Numbered from the stretch's first letter, positions 15,824 to 28,985 are shown. The stretch: DNA of 64,000 nucleotides from Pseudomonas faucium (GCF_021602585.1 NZ_BQIP01000005.1:62001-126000); one strand, 5' to 3'. The notes: generated by a model from the letters alone, not told the origin. Translations and numbers: made by a program.

Positions 15824-16858
15824 CTAGTATTTGACTCGGGATAGCGCCAATGCCGGGCTCTGGCCCCGTGGCGCCGCCAGCCAGGCCTGCATTCGGCGGT
15901 ATAGGCCACGCTCCAGCCATTGGTAGCTGAACCACGACATTAGTCCAATGGACGGCACGCACAGGGCGAACACCAGGTAGGGGTTCAGGTGCAGGCGCTG
16001 GCTGGCGAACCAGCCGGCATACAGCACCAGCACGTGCACCAGGTACACCGAGTACGAGCAGTCGCCCAGCGCCTTGAGCACCCGGTTGCCCTGGAAGTAC
16101 GGCTCAAGGGCGACGAACGCCAGCACCACCAGCGCGCTGGGCAAGCCCCAGTGCAGCAGGCGCTGGGAAGCGTCGAGGTGATACAGCGCGTAGCCCGCCA
16201 GGCCCAGTATCGCCAACGGCAGCCACACACCCTCGCGGATCAGGCCACGGCGATACAGCACACCCAGGCCGATGCCGAGCAGGAACTCGTAGATGATGTC
16301 GTTGTTGTAGAAGCGGCTGAGCACGCCCAGGCGGCCCAGCACTTCGCTCACCAGCAGCAAGGCGAAGGTCACCAGCAGCAGGTGATGGCGCTGGCGAACC
16401 AGGAACGCCAGGCCGAACAGCAGGTAGAAGAACATCTCGAAATTCAGCGTCCAGCCCACGTTCAGGGTCGGGTACAGGCCATAGCCACCGGGGTTTTCCG
16501 CCGGGATGAACAGCAGCGACAGCAACAGGTGGTGCCAGGCGAATTCCTGATGCGGCATCCACTGGCTGAAGGCCAACAGCAGCGCCGCCATCAGCGCGGT
16601 GTAGAACCAGTAGGCAGGGACGATACGCAGGGCTCGGTTGAGCAGGAACTGACGCGGTTCGATGGCCTTGTCACGGGTCGAGAGGTAGATCACCAGCCCG
16701 CTGATGACGAAGAAGATGTCGACGCCCACCGCGCCGCGGTCGGTGAGCAACTGGCCGATGGGGCCGGTGGCGTGGAAGTCGAAGAAGATCTGCATGAAGT
16801 GGTGGCAGACCACCACCCAGGCGGCGAACGCCCGCAGTGCCTGAAGCGAATACAGCAT
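15824..16858 (-). CDS. Acyltransferase 3 family membrane protein
   Basis: 344 aa from MLYSLQALRAFAAW, with about ten membrane segments. The first helix contains the family signature RAFAAWVVVCHHF with the catalytic-type His, followed by RGAVGVDIFFVISGLVIYLSTR. These enzymes O-acylate surface sugars such as O-antigen or exopolysaccharide in the inner membrane. No glycosyltransferase genes are adjacent, so the substrate is unknown. An open frame extends upstream into the REP repeat but is not family-like. Confidence 0.85.
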   Translation of the reverse strand: MLYSLQALRAFAAWVVVCHHFMQIFFDFHATGPIGQLLTDRGAVGVDIFFVISGLVIYLSTRDKAIEPRQFLLNRALRIVPAYWFYTALMAALLLAFSQWMPHQEFAWHHLLLSLLFIPAENPGGYGLYPTLNVGWTLNFEMFFYLLFGLAFLVRQRHHLLLVTFALLLVSEVLGRLGVLSRFYNNDIIYEFLLGIGLGVLYRRGLIREGVWLPLAILGLAGYALYHLDASQRLLHWGLPSALVVLAFVALEPYFQGNRVLKALGDCSYSVYLVHVLVLYAGWFASQRLHLNPYLVFALCVPSIGLMSWFSYQWLERGLYRRMQAWLAAPRGQSPALALSRVKY

Positions 16859-16911
16859 GAAATACCCTGCGATTGCCGGTGCATTGAGGCCCGGCGAGCG
16901 CGTCGCGCTCG

Positions 16912-16985
16912 TTCGCTGGCAAGCCGGCTCCCACAAAGCTCAGGTACAGCATCGATCCTTGTGGGAGCCGGCTTGCCGGCGATTG
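16912..16985. repeat. REP pair (inverted), P. putida type
   Basis: Two inverted copies of the REP core (CAAGCCGGCTCCCACAA at 16920-16936 and TTGTGGGAGCCGGCTTGCCG from 16959) are separated by about 22 nt and can fold as a large hairpin. It lies between the acyltransferase start and the end of cti. Confidence 0.88.
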
Positions 16986-17037
16986 GGCCACCCACCGTTT
17001 CCGACCGCAGGGCCTTCGGAAAGGTCAGCCGACCCGA

Positions 17038-19338
17038 TCAGAGGTTCTCGTAGCGGTTCATGTCCAGCACACCCGCCTCGACCGGGGTGGTTTCCTTGAT
17101 GTAGCTGTTGAGGTCGTGGAAGTAGCGCCAGAACTCCGGATGGCTGCGGCGCACACCCCAGCGCATGACGATACGCTCGAACTTGGCGGCATCATCGCGG
17201 GCGTACTCCATGTCTTCGACGAACTCCGGCACATCCTTGGTCGGGATGTTGAAGATGAAGTTCGGGTAACTGCTGAGCACCCCCGGGTACAGGGTCAAGG
17301 TATCCAGCCCCGGCTGGTAGCGCGAGGCTTCGCCGAGCAGGAACGCCACGTTGCTGTGCGCGCGGTTGCGCAACAGGCTGTAGACCTGGCGCTGGCCGCC
17401 CTCGCCTTCGATGCGCAGCATAATCGCCTCGGGCAGCTGGTTGATCACCTTCAGGCCCGCGGCCGGGCGCGACACCAGGCGGCTGAGCGACTGCTCGGCA
17501 TTGCGAAACTCTTCGCTGACCTGCGGCCGCGAGCAGTAGGCGCCCTGGCAGCGGTTGATCGGGTCAGGCGCGGCATTGAGGCTGCCGGTGCGCTGCAGCA
17601 ACTTGAGGCCGAAGTCGCGCTTGGGGTCGCGCGGGTCGAGCGCGATGCCGGTCGGGGTGTCGGTGTCGATGTCTTCGTAGTCGAGCCACATCTTCACCTT
17701 GCCGCTGTTCTGGTACCAGTTGCTGAGGATCGCCCCGCGCTGGCCGGCCGGCATCAGGCGCAGGAAGTTGACCTCGGCGCCGTTGCGGATCAGGTCGAAG
17801 TACAGGCGCGTCTGCAACTGGTGCGAGACGTTGCCGAACACATCGAAGTTGACCGCCAGCTGGTAATAGGTGCGCTCGAACAGCGGGTAGTCGAACAGCC
17901 ACACGGTCAGCGGCACGTCGCCGATCAGGCCCTTGGTCACCGAGGCGCTGTCGAAGTGGCGGAAGATGCTCAGCAAGGCGTTGTCGTTGCCGGCCCACAG
18001 CGTGGCCCAGCCCGGTGCCGGCATTTCGGCGTAGGCTTCGCGGCGCAGCTTTTCATAGTCGTTGCGTTTGTCGCGGTAGGCGTGCCACAGCGACAGTACG
18101 CTGCCCACGTCGTCGATCTGGCCTGGCATCGCCAGCAGCGGCGTGGCCTCGCCCCGGTACTTGGCGTCGGTGATGTAGCGGTCGTGGGCCGGCTCCTGGA
18201 ACAGCGCCCAGAAGTTGTCGCGGATCACGTCGGTGGCGATCTGCCCGCGGCACACCGGGCCGCGGATGAAGGTGCGCACGAAGTACTCGGCGTTGTCGAG
18301 CATGAACTGGTAACGCGCCACCGCCGGGATCGCCTCGAAGGTCTCGAACGGGTTGGCCCGGTGGCGCGGGCCATAGCCCGGCAGTGCCGTGGCATGCCAG
18401 TCGCCGGCATAGAACAGCTGCTTCACCCGCTTGAGCTTCTGCGGCCCCATGGGGTAGGTGATGTGGGTCTTGTGCACGATCACGCCCTGCACCGGAATCA
18501 ACCGATAGTAGAAATCGGTGCCGGGTGGGTCGTTGGGGCGCCGCGTGGCGATCAGGTCGACCGGCTGGCCGCTTGGCGTGCGCGAGCGCACCCACTGGAA
18601 GAAGTGGCCCTGCTCGCCGCCGACGAAGTAGATGTGCGCCAGGAACAGGTGCTCGTACAACCAGCGGCCGACCAGGGCTTCGGTCGAGCCCGGGCGGTTG
18701 AGCAGCTCTTCCCAGTCGGCAATCTGCCGGGCTTCGGCGTCGCTGGGCTTGATTGGCTGGTACTCCACCGGGGCACCGGCGGCCAGCCAGCGGCGCATGG
18801 TGTCGTATTCCTTGTCGGTCAGGCCGGTCACGGCCAGCGGCATGCCCTCTTGCGGGTGGGCGCCGGCGTAGGCGTCGAACTCGTGGGGCAACGGGCACAT
18901 GTTGGTGCGGTTCAGGCCCAGGACGATGTCATCAGGCAGCTTGGCATTGGGCGTGATGGGCGTCTTGTGCCCCAGCTCGAGCATGCGCGCCATCAGCGCG
19001 GCCTGGCTGCCCTGGTTGTCGAGCACCGAATAGAAGCCTTTCTTGCGCCACTCCTGTTCGCTGTGGGCGTCGTAGAACAGCCGCGTGGTGGGCACCGCCT
19101 TGCTCCGGTCACCCTGGTACACCGGTACCTTGGAGGCGCCGCGCACCGCCCCTTCGGGGCTTTCCAGCTTGAGCTGGCAGGCGGCGTCGTTGCACGCGTG
19201 GCAGGCCACGCACTTCTCGGTGAAGATCGGCTGGATATCCCGGGTGTAGGAAATTGCCGGGCTCGATTGGGGGGGCTGCGCGAACGCCATGCTGCTGGTC
19301 AGCAAGGCGAAAGCGGCAACCATAAGGCGATGCACCAT
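17038..19338 (-). CDS. cti: Fatty acid cis/trans isomerase Cti
   Basis: 766 aa from MVHRLMVAAFALLTSSMAFA, the length of the P. putida enzyme; this start is preferred because it begins a clear signal peptide. Haem c is bound at Cys43-x2-Cys46-His47 (EKCVACHACN). Cti acts in the periplasm, converting cis to trans double bonds in membrane phospholipid acyl chains without saturation, a rapid response to solvents and heat in Pseudomonas and Vibrio. It is divergent from metH, an arrangement known in P. putida. Confidence 0.95.
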   Translation of the reverse strand: MVHRLMVAAFALLTSSMAFAQPPQSSPAISYTRDIQPIFTEKCVACHACNDAACQLKLESPEGAVRGASKVPVYQGDRSKAVPTTRLFYDAHSEQEWRKKGFYSVLDNQGSQAALMARMLELGHKTPITPNAKLPDDIVLGLNRTNMCPLPHEFDAYAGAHPQEGMPLAVTGLTDKEYDTMRRWLAAGAPVEYQPIKPSDAEARQIADWEELLNRPGSTEALVGRWLYEHLFLAHIYFVGGEQGHFFQWVRSRTPSGQPVDLIATRRPNDPPGTDFYYRLIPVQGVIVHKTHITYPMGPQKLKRVKQLFYAGDWHATALPGYGPRHRANPFETFEAIPAVARYQFMLDNAEYFVRTFIRGPVCRGQIATDVIRDNFWALFQEPAHDRYITDAKYRGEATPLLAMPGQIDDVGSVLSLWHAYRDKRNDYEKLRREAYAEMPAPGWATLWAGNDNALLSIFRHFDSASVTKGLIGDVPLTVWLFDYPLFERTYYQLAVNFDVFGNVSHQLQTRLYFDLIRNGAEVNFLRLMPAGQRGAILSNWYQNSGKVKMWLDYEDIDTDTPTGIALDPRDPKRDFGLKLLQRTGSLNAAPDPINRCQGAYCSRPQVSEEFRNAEQSLSRLVSRPAAGLKVINQLPEAIMLRIEGEGGQRQVYSLLRNRAHSNVAFLLGEASRYQPGLDTLTLYPGVLSSYPNFIFNIPTKDVPEFVEDMEYARDDAAKFERIVMRWGVRRSHPEFWRYFHDLNSYIKETTPVEAGVLDMNRYENL

Positions 19339-19504
19339 GTGCCGTAAGTCCTGGTTCTTGAAAGCTATCACGATATGCCTGGTCGTCCTGGGTGCTTGCG
19401 CCTGAACATGAACAGAATTCATGCAAATGGCCGATGCGCCTAAAAACCGCGCAGCTTTGTTATGATTCCGCACCTTCTGATATTTGCCCGACCAGGTAGT
19501 TCCT

Positions 19505-23212
<3,708 letters not shown>

Positions 23213-23228
23213 GACTGTTTGGGCCCCC

Positions 23229-23313
23229 ATCGCCGGCAAGCCGGCTCCTACAGGGACAGCGCAGGCCTTGAGTGCTCTGCGCTACTTGTGGGAGCCGGCT
23301 TGCCGGCGATAGG
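23229..23313. repeat. REP pair after metH
   Basis: Inverted REP cores (ATCGCCGGCAAGCCGGCTCC from 23229 and GGGAGCCGGCTTGCCGGCGA from 23290) flank a 30-nt spacer. Placed 16 nt after the metH stop, it may act as a transcript end. Confidence 0.87.
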
Positions 23314-23368
23314 TCCGGTACATTCACCTACACTGTCCCTGATTGCCTCCGATTCCCCAGGAGCCCCC

Positions 23369-23587
23369 ATGGACGATTCCAGCCAAGGCAAGCCCCCAAC
23401 CTTCTGGCAAATGCTGCACAGCATCCTCGCCGCCGCCTTCGGCGTGCAGAGCGGCAAGAACCGCGCACGCGACTTCACCCACGGCAAGGCCAGCCATTTC
23501 ATCGCATTGGGTACGTTATTCACCCTGGTGTTCATCGCGGTGCTGATCGGCCTGGTGCAGCTGGCCCTGCACCTCACCGCCCGCTAG
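23369..23587 (+). CDS. DUF2970 family small membrane protein
   Basis: 72 aa from MDDSSQGKPPTFWQMLHSIL. The sequence FWQMLHSILAAAFGVQSGKNRARDF is the DUF2970 signature, and one membrane helix follows (ALGTLFTLVFIAVLIGLVQL). CCCCAGGAG lies 7 nt before the ATG. Function is unknown; family members are widespread in beta- and gamma-proteobacteria. Confidence 0.82.
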   Translation: MDDSSQGKPPTFWQMLHSILAAAFGVQSGKNRARDFTHGKASHFIALGTLFTLVFIAVLIGLVQLALHLTAR

Positions 23588-23656
23588 AACGCAACCCGCC
23601 CGCGGAAATCCCTTCCGCGGGCGGCTCAGGTGGCATCACGGTCTGAAAACAAGGTG

Positions 23657-23770
23657 CTACTGGTGGCTGACCCAATACACGGCAGTGACCACCACCAGGA
23701 CGATCAAGCAGAGAATCGCCCAGGCATCGACGCTGCTGTCAGCTTTGCGGACCTTGGTAGAGTTTCCCAT
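23657..23770 (-). CDS. 37-residue single-pass membrane peptide
   Basis: The product starts MGNSTKVRKADSSVDAWAIL and ends VYWVSHQ, with one hydrophobic helix (AWAILCLIVLVVVTAVYW). AGAGG lies 8 nt before the ATG. A charged N-terminus followed by one helix suggests a small inner-membrane protein with a cytoplasmic N-terminus. It is the only clear gene between the DUF2970 gene and the binding-protein gene. Function unknown. Confidence 0.6.
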   Translation of the reverse strand: MGNSTKVRKADSSVDAWAILCLIVLVVVTAVYWVSHQ

Positions 23771-23855
23771 TGCATTGCCTCTTGTAGTGTTTATGGGAAT
23801 GCACTTCACCACCAGCAGTTAAGACGAGCCATGCCCTTTGCTCAAGCAGGGTCTT

Positions 23856-24932
23856 TCAATAGTCGACGGGTGACGCAAGAAAAGGATACTGGTAGCTCGA
23901 AGGCCGCCCTTGAGCACTGTAATGCTGGAAATCGACGCCGTAATCGTCCTTTTCCAGCAGCTTGAGCCAGCGCCTGGCCTTGGCCGGGTCGATCGACTGC
24001 AACACCGGCAAGCTGTGCTCGTCGCGCCCGTCGCGGTTCATCGCCAGGCCCTGGGCGTCATCATGCAGCATCACCATGGCCCAGCCTCCCAAACTGAAAT
24101 GCCCGCCCATCAGCACGCCCAGGCGCCCGTCGATACGTGCGCGCAGCGCTTCGGGCGAGCTGTTGACCGCGCTGAACACCACGTCGCGCCCCGGCTTGCG
24201 CCCGGCGGCCTCGAAGGCCTGCATGGCGCCGAAGGCCATTTCGTCATTGGCCGACCACACCAGTTTGGTTTGCGGGTAACGCTGCAGCAGCTGCTGGGCC
24301 TGTTCGAAGGCGCGTTGCCGGCTCCAGCCGCCGTACACCACCTGGCGCAAGCGCACCCGCGGGAAATCGGCCAGGGCGCGGCGCATGCCCTGCTCGCGCA
24401 GCTGCGAGGCCGGCGTGGTCTTGACCCCGGAAAAGGCCACCAGGTCGATGAAGTCGTCGCTGGGCGGCAGCAACGCAACCATCTGGTGCAGCATCTGGTA
24501 GCCCGCCTGTTCGTCGTTGCCGGTCAGGGTGCCCAGCAACTGCCCGTACTTGCCCGGTTGCGCCTCGATGCTTTCGGCCTGGCCTGCGGTCAGGCCATTG
24601 TTGACCAAGAACAGCTTGACCCCGGTCCCCTTGGAAAGCCTGATGATTTCCGGCGCCACGTACTGCTCGTTGACCAGCACCAGGTAGTCGGGCCGCTGCG
24701 GCCCTTCGAGCACCGCCCGCGCCTGGGTCAGCGCCCGCTCGGCATTGCGCTCGCCATACTCCACGCGCAAGGTCATGCCCAGGTCGTCGGCGGCCGCCTG
24801 CATGAAGCGCGAATAGCTGAGCCAGAAGGTTTCGGTGGATTGCCCGGGGTTGAGGAACACCACCGAAGCAGCCTGGGCCGTGGCTGCCAGCGGCAAGCTC
24901 AGGCACAAGCTTTGGCACAGCGCCTTGAGCAT
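23856..24932 (-). CDS. Periplasmic sugar-type substrate-binding protein
   Basis: 358 aa from MLKALCQSLCLSLPLAATAQ (signal peptide). The fold is the type I periplasmic binding protein of ribose/LacI type: VVFLNPGQSTETFWLSYSRF at the start, then NNGLTAG, and WSANDEMAFGAMQAFEAAG. No ABC permease or ATPase genes accompany it, so it may serve a distant transporter, a chemoreceptor or a sensor kinase. Start chosen at the signal peptide; an upstream in-frame start would add 19 residues. Confidence 0.78.
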   Translation of the reverse strand: MLKALCQSLCLSLPLAATAQAASVVFLNPGQSTETFWLSYSRFMQAAADDLGMTLRVEYGERNAERALTQARAVLEGPQRPDYLVLVNEQYVAPEIIRLSKGTGVKLFLVNNGLTAGQAESIEAQPGKYGQLLGTLTGNDEQAGYQMLHQMVALLPPSDDFIDLVAFSGVKTTPASQLREQGMRRALADFPRVRLRQVVYGGWSRQRAFEQAQQLLQRYPQTKLVWSANDEMAFGAMQAFEAAGRKPGRDVVFSAVNSSPEALRARIDGRLGVLMGGHFSLGGWAMVMLHDDAQGLAMNRDGRDEHSLPVLQSIDPAKARRWLKLLEKDDYGVDFQHYSAQGRPSSYQYPFLASPVDY

Positions 24933-25143
24933 GCGGTCCCCCTTGGGCAAACCGCGGAGTATAAACGCCAGAGGGCCAATCACGAACAAATGCCAGTCAG
25001 TCTCAGTTAGTTCGTTTGGTTCTTTTCATATGCAAAAACATCACTTTAGCGCATAACCCCAACCTGATATCGTTCCTCGGCTCCGAACCGGAGTGCGCGG
25101 CCGTGCGCGCGAATAGCTGCATGCAGCCTGAGACAGGACTTTT

Positions 25144-26796
25144 ATGTACGTATACGACGAGTACGATCAGCGGATCATCGAGGACCGCGTCAAGCAGTTC
25201 CGTGATCAGACCCGCCGCTACCTGGCCGGTGAGCTGAGCGAAGAAGAATTCCGCCCTCTGCGCCTGCAGAACGGCCTCTATATCCAACGTTTCGCACCGA
25301 TGCTGCGTGTCGCCGTGCCGTATGGCCAGCTCAACGCCCGCCAGGTCCGCACTCTGGCCAAGATCGCTCGCGACTACGACAAAGGCTACGCCCACATTTC
25401 CACCCGCCAGAACGTGCAGTACAACTGGCCGGCCCTGGAAGACATCCCGGACATCCTCGCCGAACTGGCCACCGTGCAGATGCACGCGATCCAGACCAGC
25501 GGCAACTGCCTGCGCAACACCACCACCGACCAGTTCGCCGGGGTTGCTGCAGATGAGATCATCGACCCACGCCCGTGGTGCGAGATCGTCCGCCAGTGGA
25601 CCACCTTCCACCCCGAATTCGCCTACCTGCCGCGCAAGTTCAAGATCGCCATCAACGGTTCCAAAGAAGACCGCGCGGCCATCGAAGTGCACGACATCGG
25701 CCTTGAGCCGGTGCGCAACGCCGCAGGCGAGCTGGGCTTCCGCGTGCTGGTCGGCGGCGGCCTGGGCCGTACCCCGGTGGTCGGCTCGTTCATCAACGAG
25801 TTCCTGCCCTGGCAGGACCTGATCAGCTACCTGGACGCCATCCTGCGCGTGTACAACCGTTACGGTCGCCGTGACAACAAGTACAAGGCGCGGATCAAGA
25901 TCCTGGTCAAGGCACTGACCCCGGAAGTGTTCGCCGAGAAGGTCGAGGCCGAGATGGCCCACCTGCGTGGCGGCAGCACCACCCTGACCGAAGACGAAGT
26001 GCAGCGTGTTTCGCGCCACTTCATCGACCCAGAGTACCTGGCCCTCGACAACGTCGACTACAGCGCCCAGGACGCCGAAAACCCAGGCTTCGCCCGCTGG
26101 CGCTCGCGCAACACCCGCGCCCACAAGCGCCCTGGCTACGTGGCCGTGACCCTGTCGCTCAAGCCCACCGGCGTTGCCCCGGGCGATCTGACCGACAAGC
26201 AGCTGGACGCCGTGGCGGACCTGGCCGAGCGCTACAGCTTCGGCTTCCTGCGTACCTCCCACGAGCAGAACATCATCCTCGCCGACGTCGAACAGCGCCA
26301 GCTGCACGCGCTGTGGCTGGAGCTGCGCGAAGGCGGTTTCGCCACGCCGAACATCGGCCTGCTGACCGACATCATCTGCTGCCCGGGCGGCGACTACTGC
26401 TCGCTGGCCAACGCCAAGTCGATCCCGATCGCCGAATCCATCCAGCGCCGTTTCGACGACCTCGACTACCTGTTCGACATCGGCGAAATCGACCTGAACA
26501 TCTCCGGTTGCATGAACGCCTGCGGCCACCACCACGTCGGCCACATCGGCATCCTCGGCGTGGACAAGAAGGGTGAAGAGTTCTACCAGGTGTCGCTGGG
26601 CGGCAACGCCGCGCGTGACGCGAGCCTGGGCAAGATCCTCGGCCCATCCTTCGCCCAGGACGCCATGGCCGATGTGATCGAGAAGCTGATCGCCGTGTAC
26701 GTCGAGCAACGTACCGAGGAAGAGCGTTTCATCGACACCTACCAGCGTATCGGCATCGACCCCTTCAAGGAGCGCGTCTATGCAGCGAATCATTAA
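25144..26796 (+). CDS. cysI: Sulfite reductase haemoprotein (nitrite/sulfite reductase family)
   Basis: 550 aa with two NirA/SiR half-repeats. The siroheme-[4Fe-4S] ligands are in DIICCPGGDYCSLAN (Cys-x5-Cys) and ISGCMNACGHHHVGH (Cys-x3-Cys). Substrate-binding basic residues occur in STRQNVQYNW. It reduces sulfite to sulfide in cysteine synthesis. As in other pseudomonads, no flavoprotein CysJ gene is adjacent, so electrons come from another donor. The DUF934 gene overlaps its 3' end by 17 nt. Confidence 0.93.
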   Translation: MYVYDEYDQRIIEDRVKQFRDQTRRYLAGELSEEEFRPLRLQNGLYIQRFAPMLRVAVPYGQLNARQVRTLAKIARDYDKGYAHISTRQNVQYNWPALEDIPDILAELATVQMHAIQTSGNCLRNTTTDQFAGVAADEIIDPRPWCEIVRQWTTFHPEFAYLPRKFKIAINGSKEDRAAIEVHDIGLEPVRNAAGELGFRVLVGGGLGRTPVVGSFINEFLPWQDLISYLDAILRVYNRYGRRDNKYKARIKILVKALTPEVFAEKVEAEMAHLRGGSTTLTEDEVQRVSRHFIDPEYLALDNVDYSAQDAENPGFARWRSRNTRAHKRPGYVAVTLSLKPTGVAPGDLTDKQLDAVADLAERYSFGFLRTSHEQNIILADVEQRQLHALWLELREGGFATPNIGLLTDIICCPGGDYCSLANAKSIPIAESIQRRFDDLDYLFDIGEIDLNISGCMNACGHHHVGHIGILGVDKKGEEFYQVSLGGNAARDASLGKILGPSFAQDAMADVIEKLIAVYVEQRTEEERFIDTYQRIGIDPFKERVYAANH

Positions 26797-27274
26797 GAAC
26801 AACCAGATCGTCGACGAAACCTGGCACCTGCTGCCCAAGGAAACCAGCCTCGACGAGCTGACCAACTGCGACGACTACATCGTCCCGCTGCAGTTGTGGC
26901 GCGACCATGCCCACGTGCTCAAGGCCCGCGACGGCGGCCTGGGCGTGTGGCTGGACAGCGACGAGCAGGCGGAAGAGATCGGCGACGACGTGCAGCACTT
27001 CCAGGTCATCGCCCTGAACTTCCCGGCCTTCACCGACGGGCGCAACTACTCCAACGCGCGCCTGCTGCGTGACCGCTACCAGTTCAAGGGTGAGCTTCGC
27101 GCCATCGGCGACGTGCTGCGCGACCAGCTGTTCTTCATGGCCCGTTGCGGTTTCGATGCCTTCGCCATCCGTGCCGACAAGGACCCGGAAGACGCCCTGC
27201 AAAGCCTGAAAGACTTCTCGGTGACCTACCAGGCCGCCACCGACGAACCGCTGCCGCTGTTCCGCCGCCGCTGA
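26780..27274 (+). CDS. DUF934 family protein, partner of CysI
   Basis: 164 aa, with the signature PLQLWRDHAHVLKARDGGLGVWLDSDE and LNFPAFTDGRNYSNARLLRDRYQFKGELRAIGDV-type core. The start ATG lies 17 nt inside cysI, so translation is coupled. The family nearly always sits behind cysI and is presumed to help sulfite reduction; the biochemical role is not established. Confidence 0.88.
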   Translation: MQRIIKNNQIVDETWHLLPKETSLDELTNCDDYIVPLQLWRDHAHVLKARDGGLGVWLDSDEQAEEIGDDVQHFQVIALNFPAFTDGRNYSNARLLRDRYQFKGELRAIGDVLRDQLFFMARCGFDAFAIRADKDPEDALQSLKDFSVTYQAATDEPLPLFRRR

Positions 27275-27284
27275 TCGTCCCCCC

Positions 27285-27314
27285 CACATGGCCCACCCAC
27301 CGGTGGGCCATGTG
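27285..27314 (+). terminator. Hairpin terminator of the cysI operon
   Basis: A perfect 13-bp inverted repeat (CACATGGCCCACC/GGTGGGCCATGTG) with a 4-nt loop lies 10 nt after the DUF934 stop. The following sequence (CATTTCACAT) is only mildly T-rich. Confidence 0.65.
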
Positions 27315-27394
27315 CATTTCACATGCGCATTCAGGTTTACTGCTGGCCTGCCGATATCAAGGTTTACCCTTGATGATCAGTAAGGATGCTGGCG

Positions 27395-28972
27395 ATGACC
27401 ACCATTACCTCTGCGGTACGCCTGACACCCGTCGTTCAATTCGCCCCACGCGCCCCCCAGGTCGCGAGCACCAGCCTGCCCCAGGCACAGACCGTGCGCC
27501 CCAGCACCGTGGTCAGCCTTGGCCAGCAGACCTCCAGCATCGACGCCCAGACCTACACCGCCAAAGGCACGCTGCAAGAGCCGCAGGGCCAATACGTGTG
27601 GGAAAAGAACGGCCTCGACAAGCTCAGCATGTCCATGCACACCGCAATCCAGTCTTCCTCGCCTGCCGCCCGCTTCCAGGGGCTAGGCGCCGCCCTGCTC
27701 GAGCAGTTGGCAGCCAACGGTGGTCAGCGGATTTCCCAGTCAGGGCTGGCGGTCAATGACAGCACGGGTACCGACCCCTTGCTGCTGGGCATGCAGCAGG
27801 CCCGGTTGCGTGAACATGCGACCAATACCGTGACCTTCCAGCTCACCAGCGCCTCGGGGGCCACCATTTCCCTGGGCCTGTACAGCAGCGAAGCAGGCCT
27901 TGCGGTGGATGCCGATGTGCAGGGCGGCACCTTGACCGATGAAGAGCTCAAAGGCCTGGCAGCCTTGGCCGACAGCTTCCAGTCCACCATCAACGGCCTG
28001 ACCCGCGAACCCCCTCAACTGCAACTGGGGGCGCTGGTCAAGCTCGACCCAAGCCTGTTCACCGGCCTGCAGCTCAATGCCAAGCTGGACACCGCCAGCG
28101 GCGTGCAGCAGACCTTCGACCTGAACCTGGGCGAAAGCACCCGCAGCCTGTTGCTCAAGGGCGCCAGCGGCGAAGTGAAGATGAACCTCGACACCCAGGG
28201 CGGTACCCTGCTGGGCAGCCAGGCGCAGCGCCAGGCCGCAGTGGCCAATTACCTGACCCAGTTCGATACTGCGCAGAAACGCGGCCAGGGCGATGCGCAA
28301 CTGATGGCCCTGTTCAAGGATGCCTTCAGCCAACTCAACAGCGTGGACGACACCAGCACTCGCCCGACCAACCATGACACGGCGCTGAACAAGGTCAGCC
28401 GCACGCTGTTGAGCGGCCTGGCCGACTTCGATGCCTCGATCACCCAGGCCGTCGGCCAGAGCAACCCGATGCGCCCTGAAGAAGCCGACCACTTCGACTA
28501 CAAGGTCTCGCAGTCCACCAGCCGCAAAGGCAATGCCGCCAACCTGGAGCTGCAGCAGGACCAGCAAGCCAGCCTCAAGGCCGCGTGGCACAAGGGCCTG
28601 AACCCGCTGGTGGATTTGATCCTGACCGGCGACAGCAAATCGCAGAACTACCGCTACCACGAAGTCGAGGACGTTTCGCGCAGCAGCACGCGCCTGGCGT
28701 TCGCCAACAACACCTTGGTGGAAGCCAGCGCTACCCAGGAAGCCAGCCAGAACGAGCGTGTGCGCACCTATCAGGATGGGGTGCTGAAGTCGGATGAGAC
28801 CCAACGCGCCTCGGCGGACCAATCGCGCAACCTGCTGAACATGCTCGAAAAGCTGCTCGGCCAGGACCAAGCCGCCCGCCGCACCGGCGCGGCATCGACC
28901 CTGGAAGCCCAGCTCGAAGGCCAGCGCCACCTGTGGCTGTTGCAGTCGGTGCCGGGGCAGATCGCGGCCTGA
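27395..28972 (+). CDS. Conserved Pseudomonas hypothetical protein, 525 aa
   Basis: I do not recognise a domain of known function. The protein has no signal peptide and is rich in Gln, Ser and Ala, with long polar helices and repeated LDTxxG segments. The C-terminal part is strongly hydrophilic, with the motif RHLWLLQ near the end. The second ATG (27395) is preferred because AAGGA lies 8 nt upstream, whereas the first lacks spacing. It follows the cysI operon terminator and has its own unit. Confidence 0.65.
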   Translation: MTTITSAVRLTPVVQFAPRAPQVASTSLPQAQTVRPSTVVSLGQQTSSIDAQTYTAKGTLQEPQGQYVWEKNGLDKLSMSMHTAIQSSSPAARFQGLGAALLEQLAANGGQRISQSGLAVNDSTGTDPLLLGMQQARLREHATNTVTFQLTSASGATISLGLYSSEAGLAVDADVQGGTLTDEELKGLAALADSFQSTINGLTREPPQLQLGALVKLDPSLFTGLQLNAKLDTASGVQQTFDLNLGESTRSLLLKGASGEVKMNLDTQGGTLLGSQAQRQAAVANYLTQFDTAQKRGQGDAQLMALFKDAFSQLNSVDDTSTRPTNHDTALNKVSRTLLSGLADFDASITQAVGQSNPMRPEEADHFDYKVSQSTSRKGNAANLELQQDQQASLKAAWHKGLNPLVDLILTGDSKSQNYRYHEVEDVSRSSTRLAFANNTLVEASATQEASQNERVRTYQDGVLKSDETQRASADQSRNLLNMLEKLLGQDQAARRTGAASTLEAQLEGQRHLWLLQSVPGQIAA

Positions 28973-28985
28973 CCTTCATTACCCG

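Noticed and set aside
17116-19347. 743-codon frame opposite cti
   Set aside because: Antisense shadow of a gene with a signal peptide and haem motif; no domain in the antisense product.
19339-19504. Cobalamin riboswitch upstream of metH
   Set aside because: The gap to divergent cti is only 166 nt and no B12-box-like conserved element is visible.
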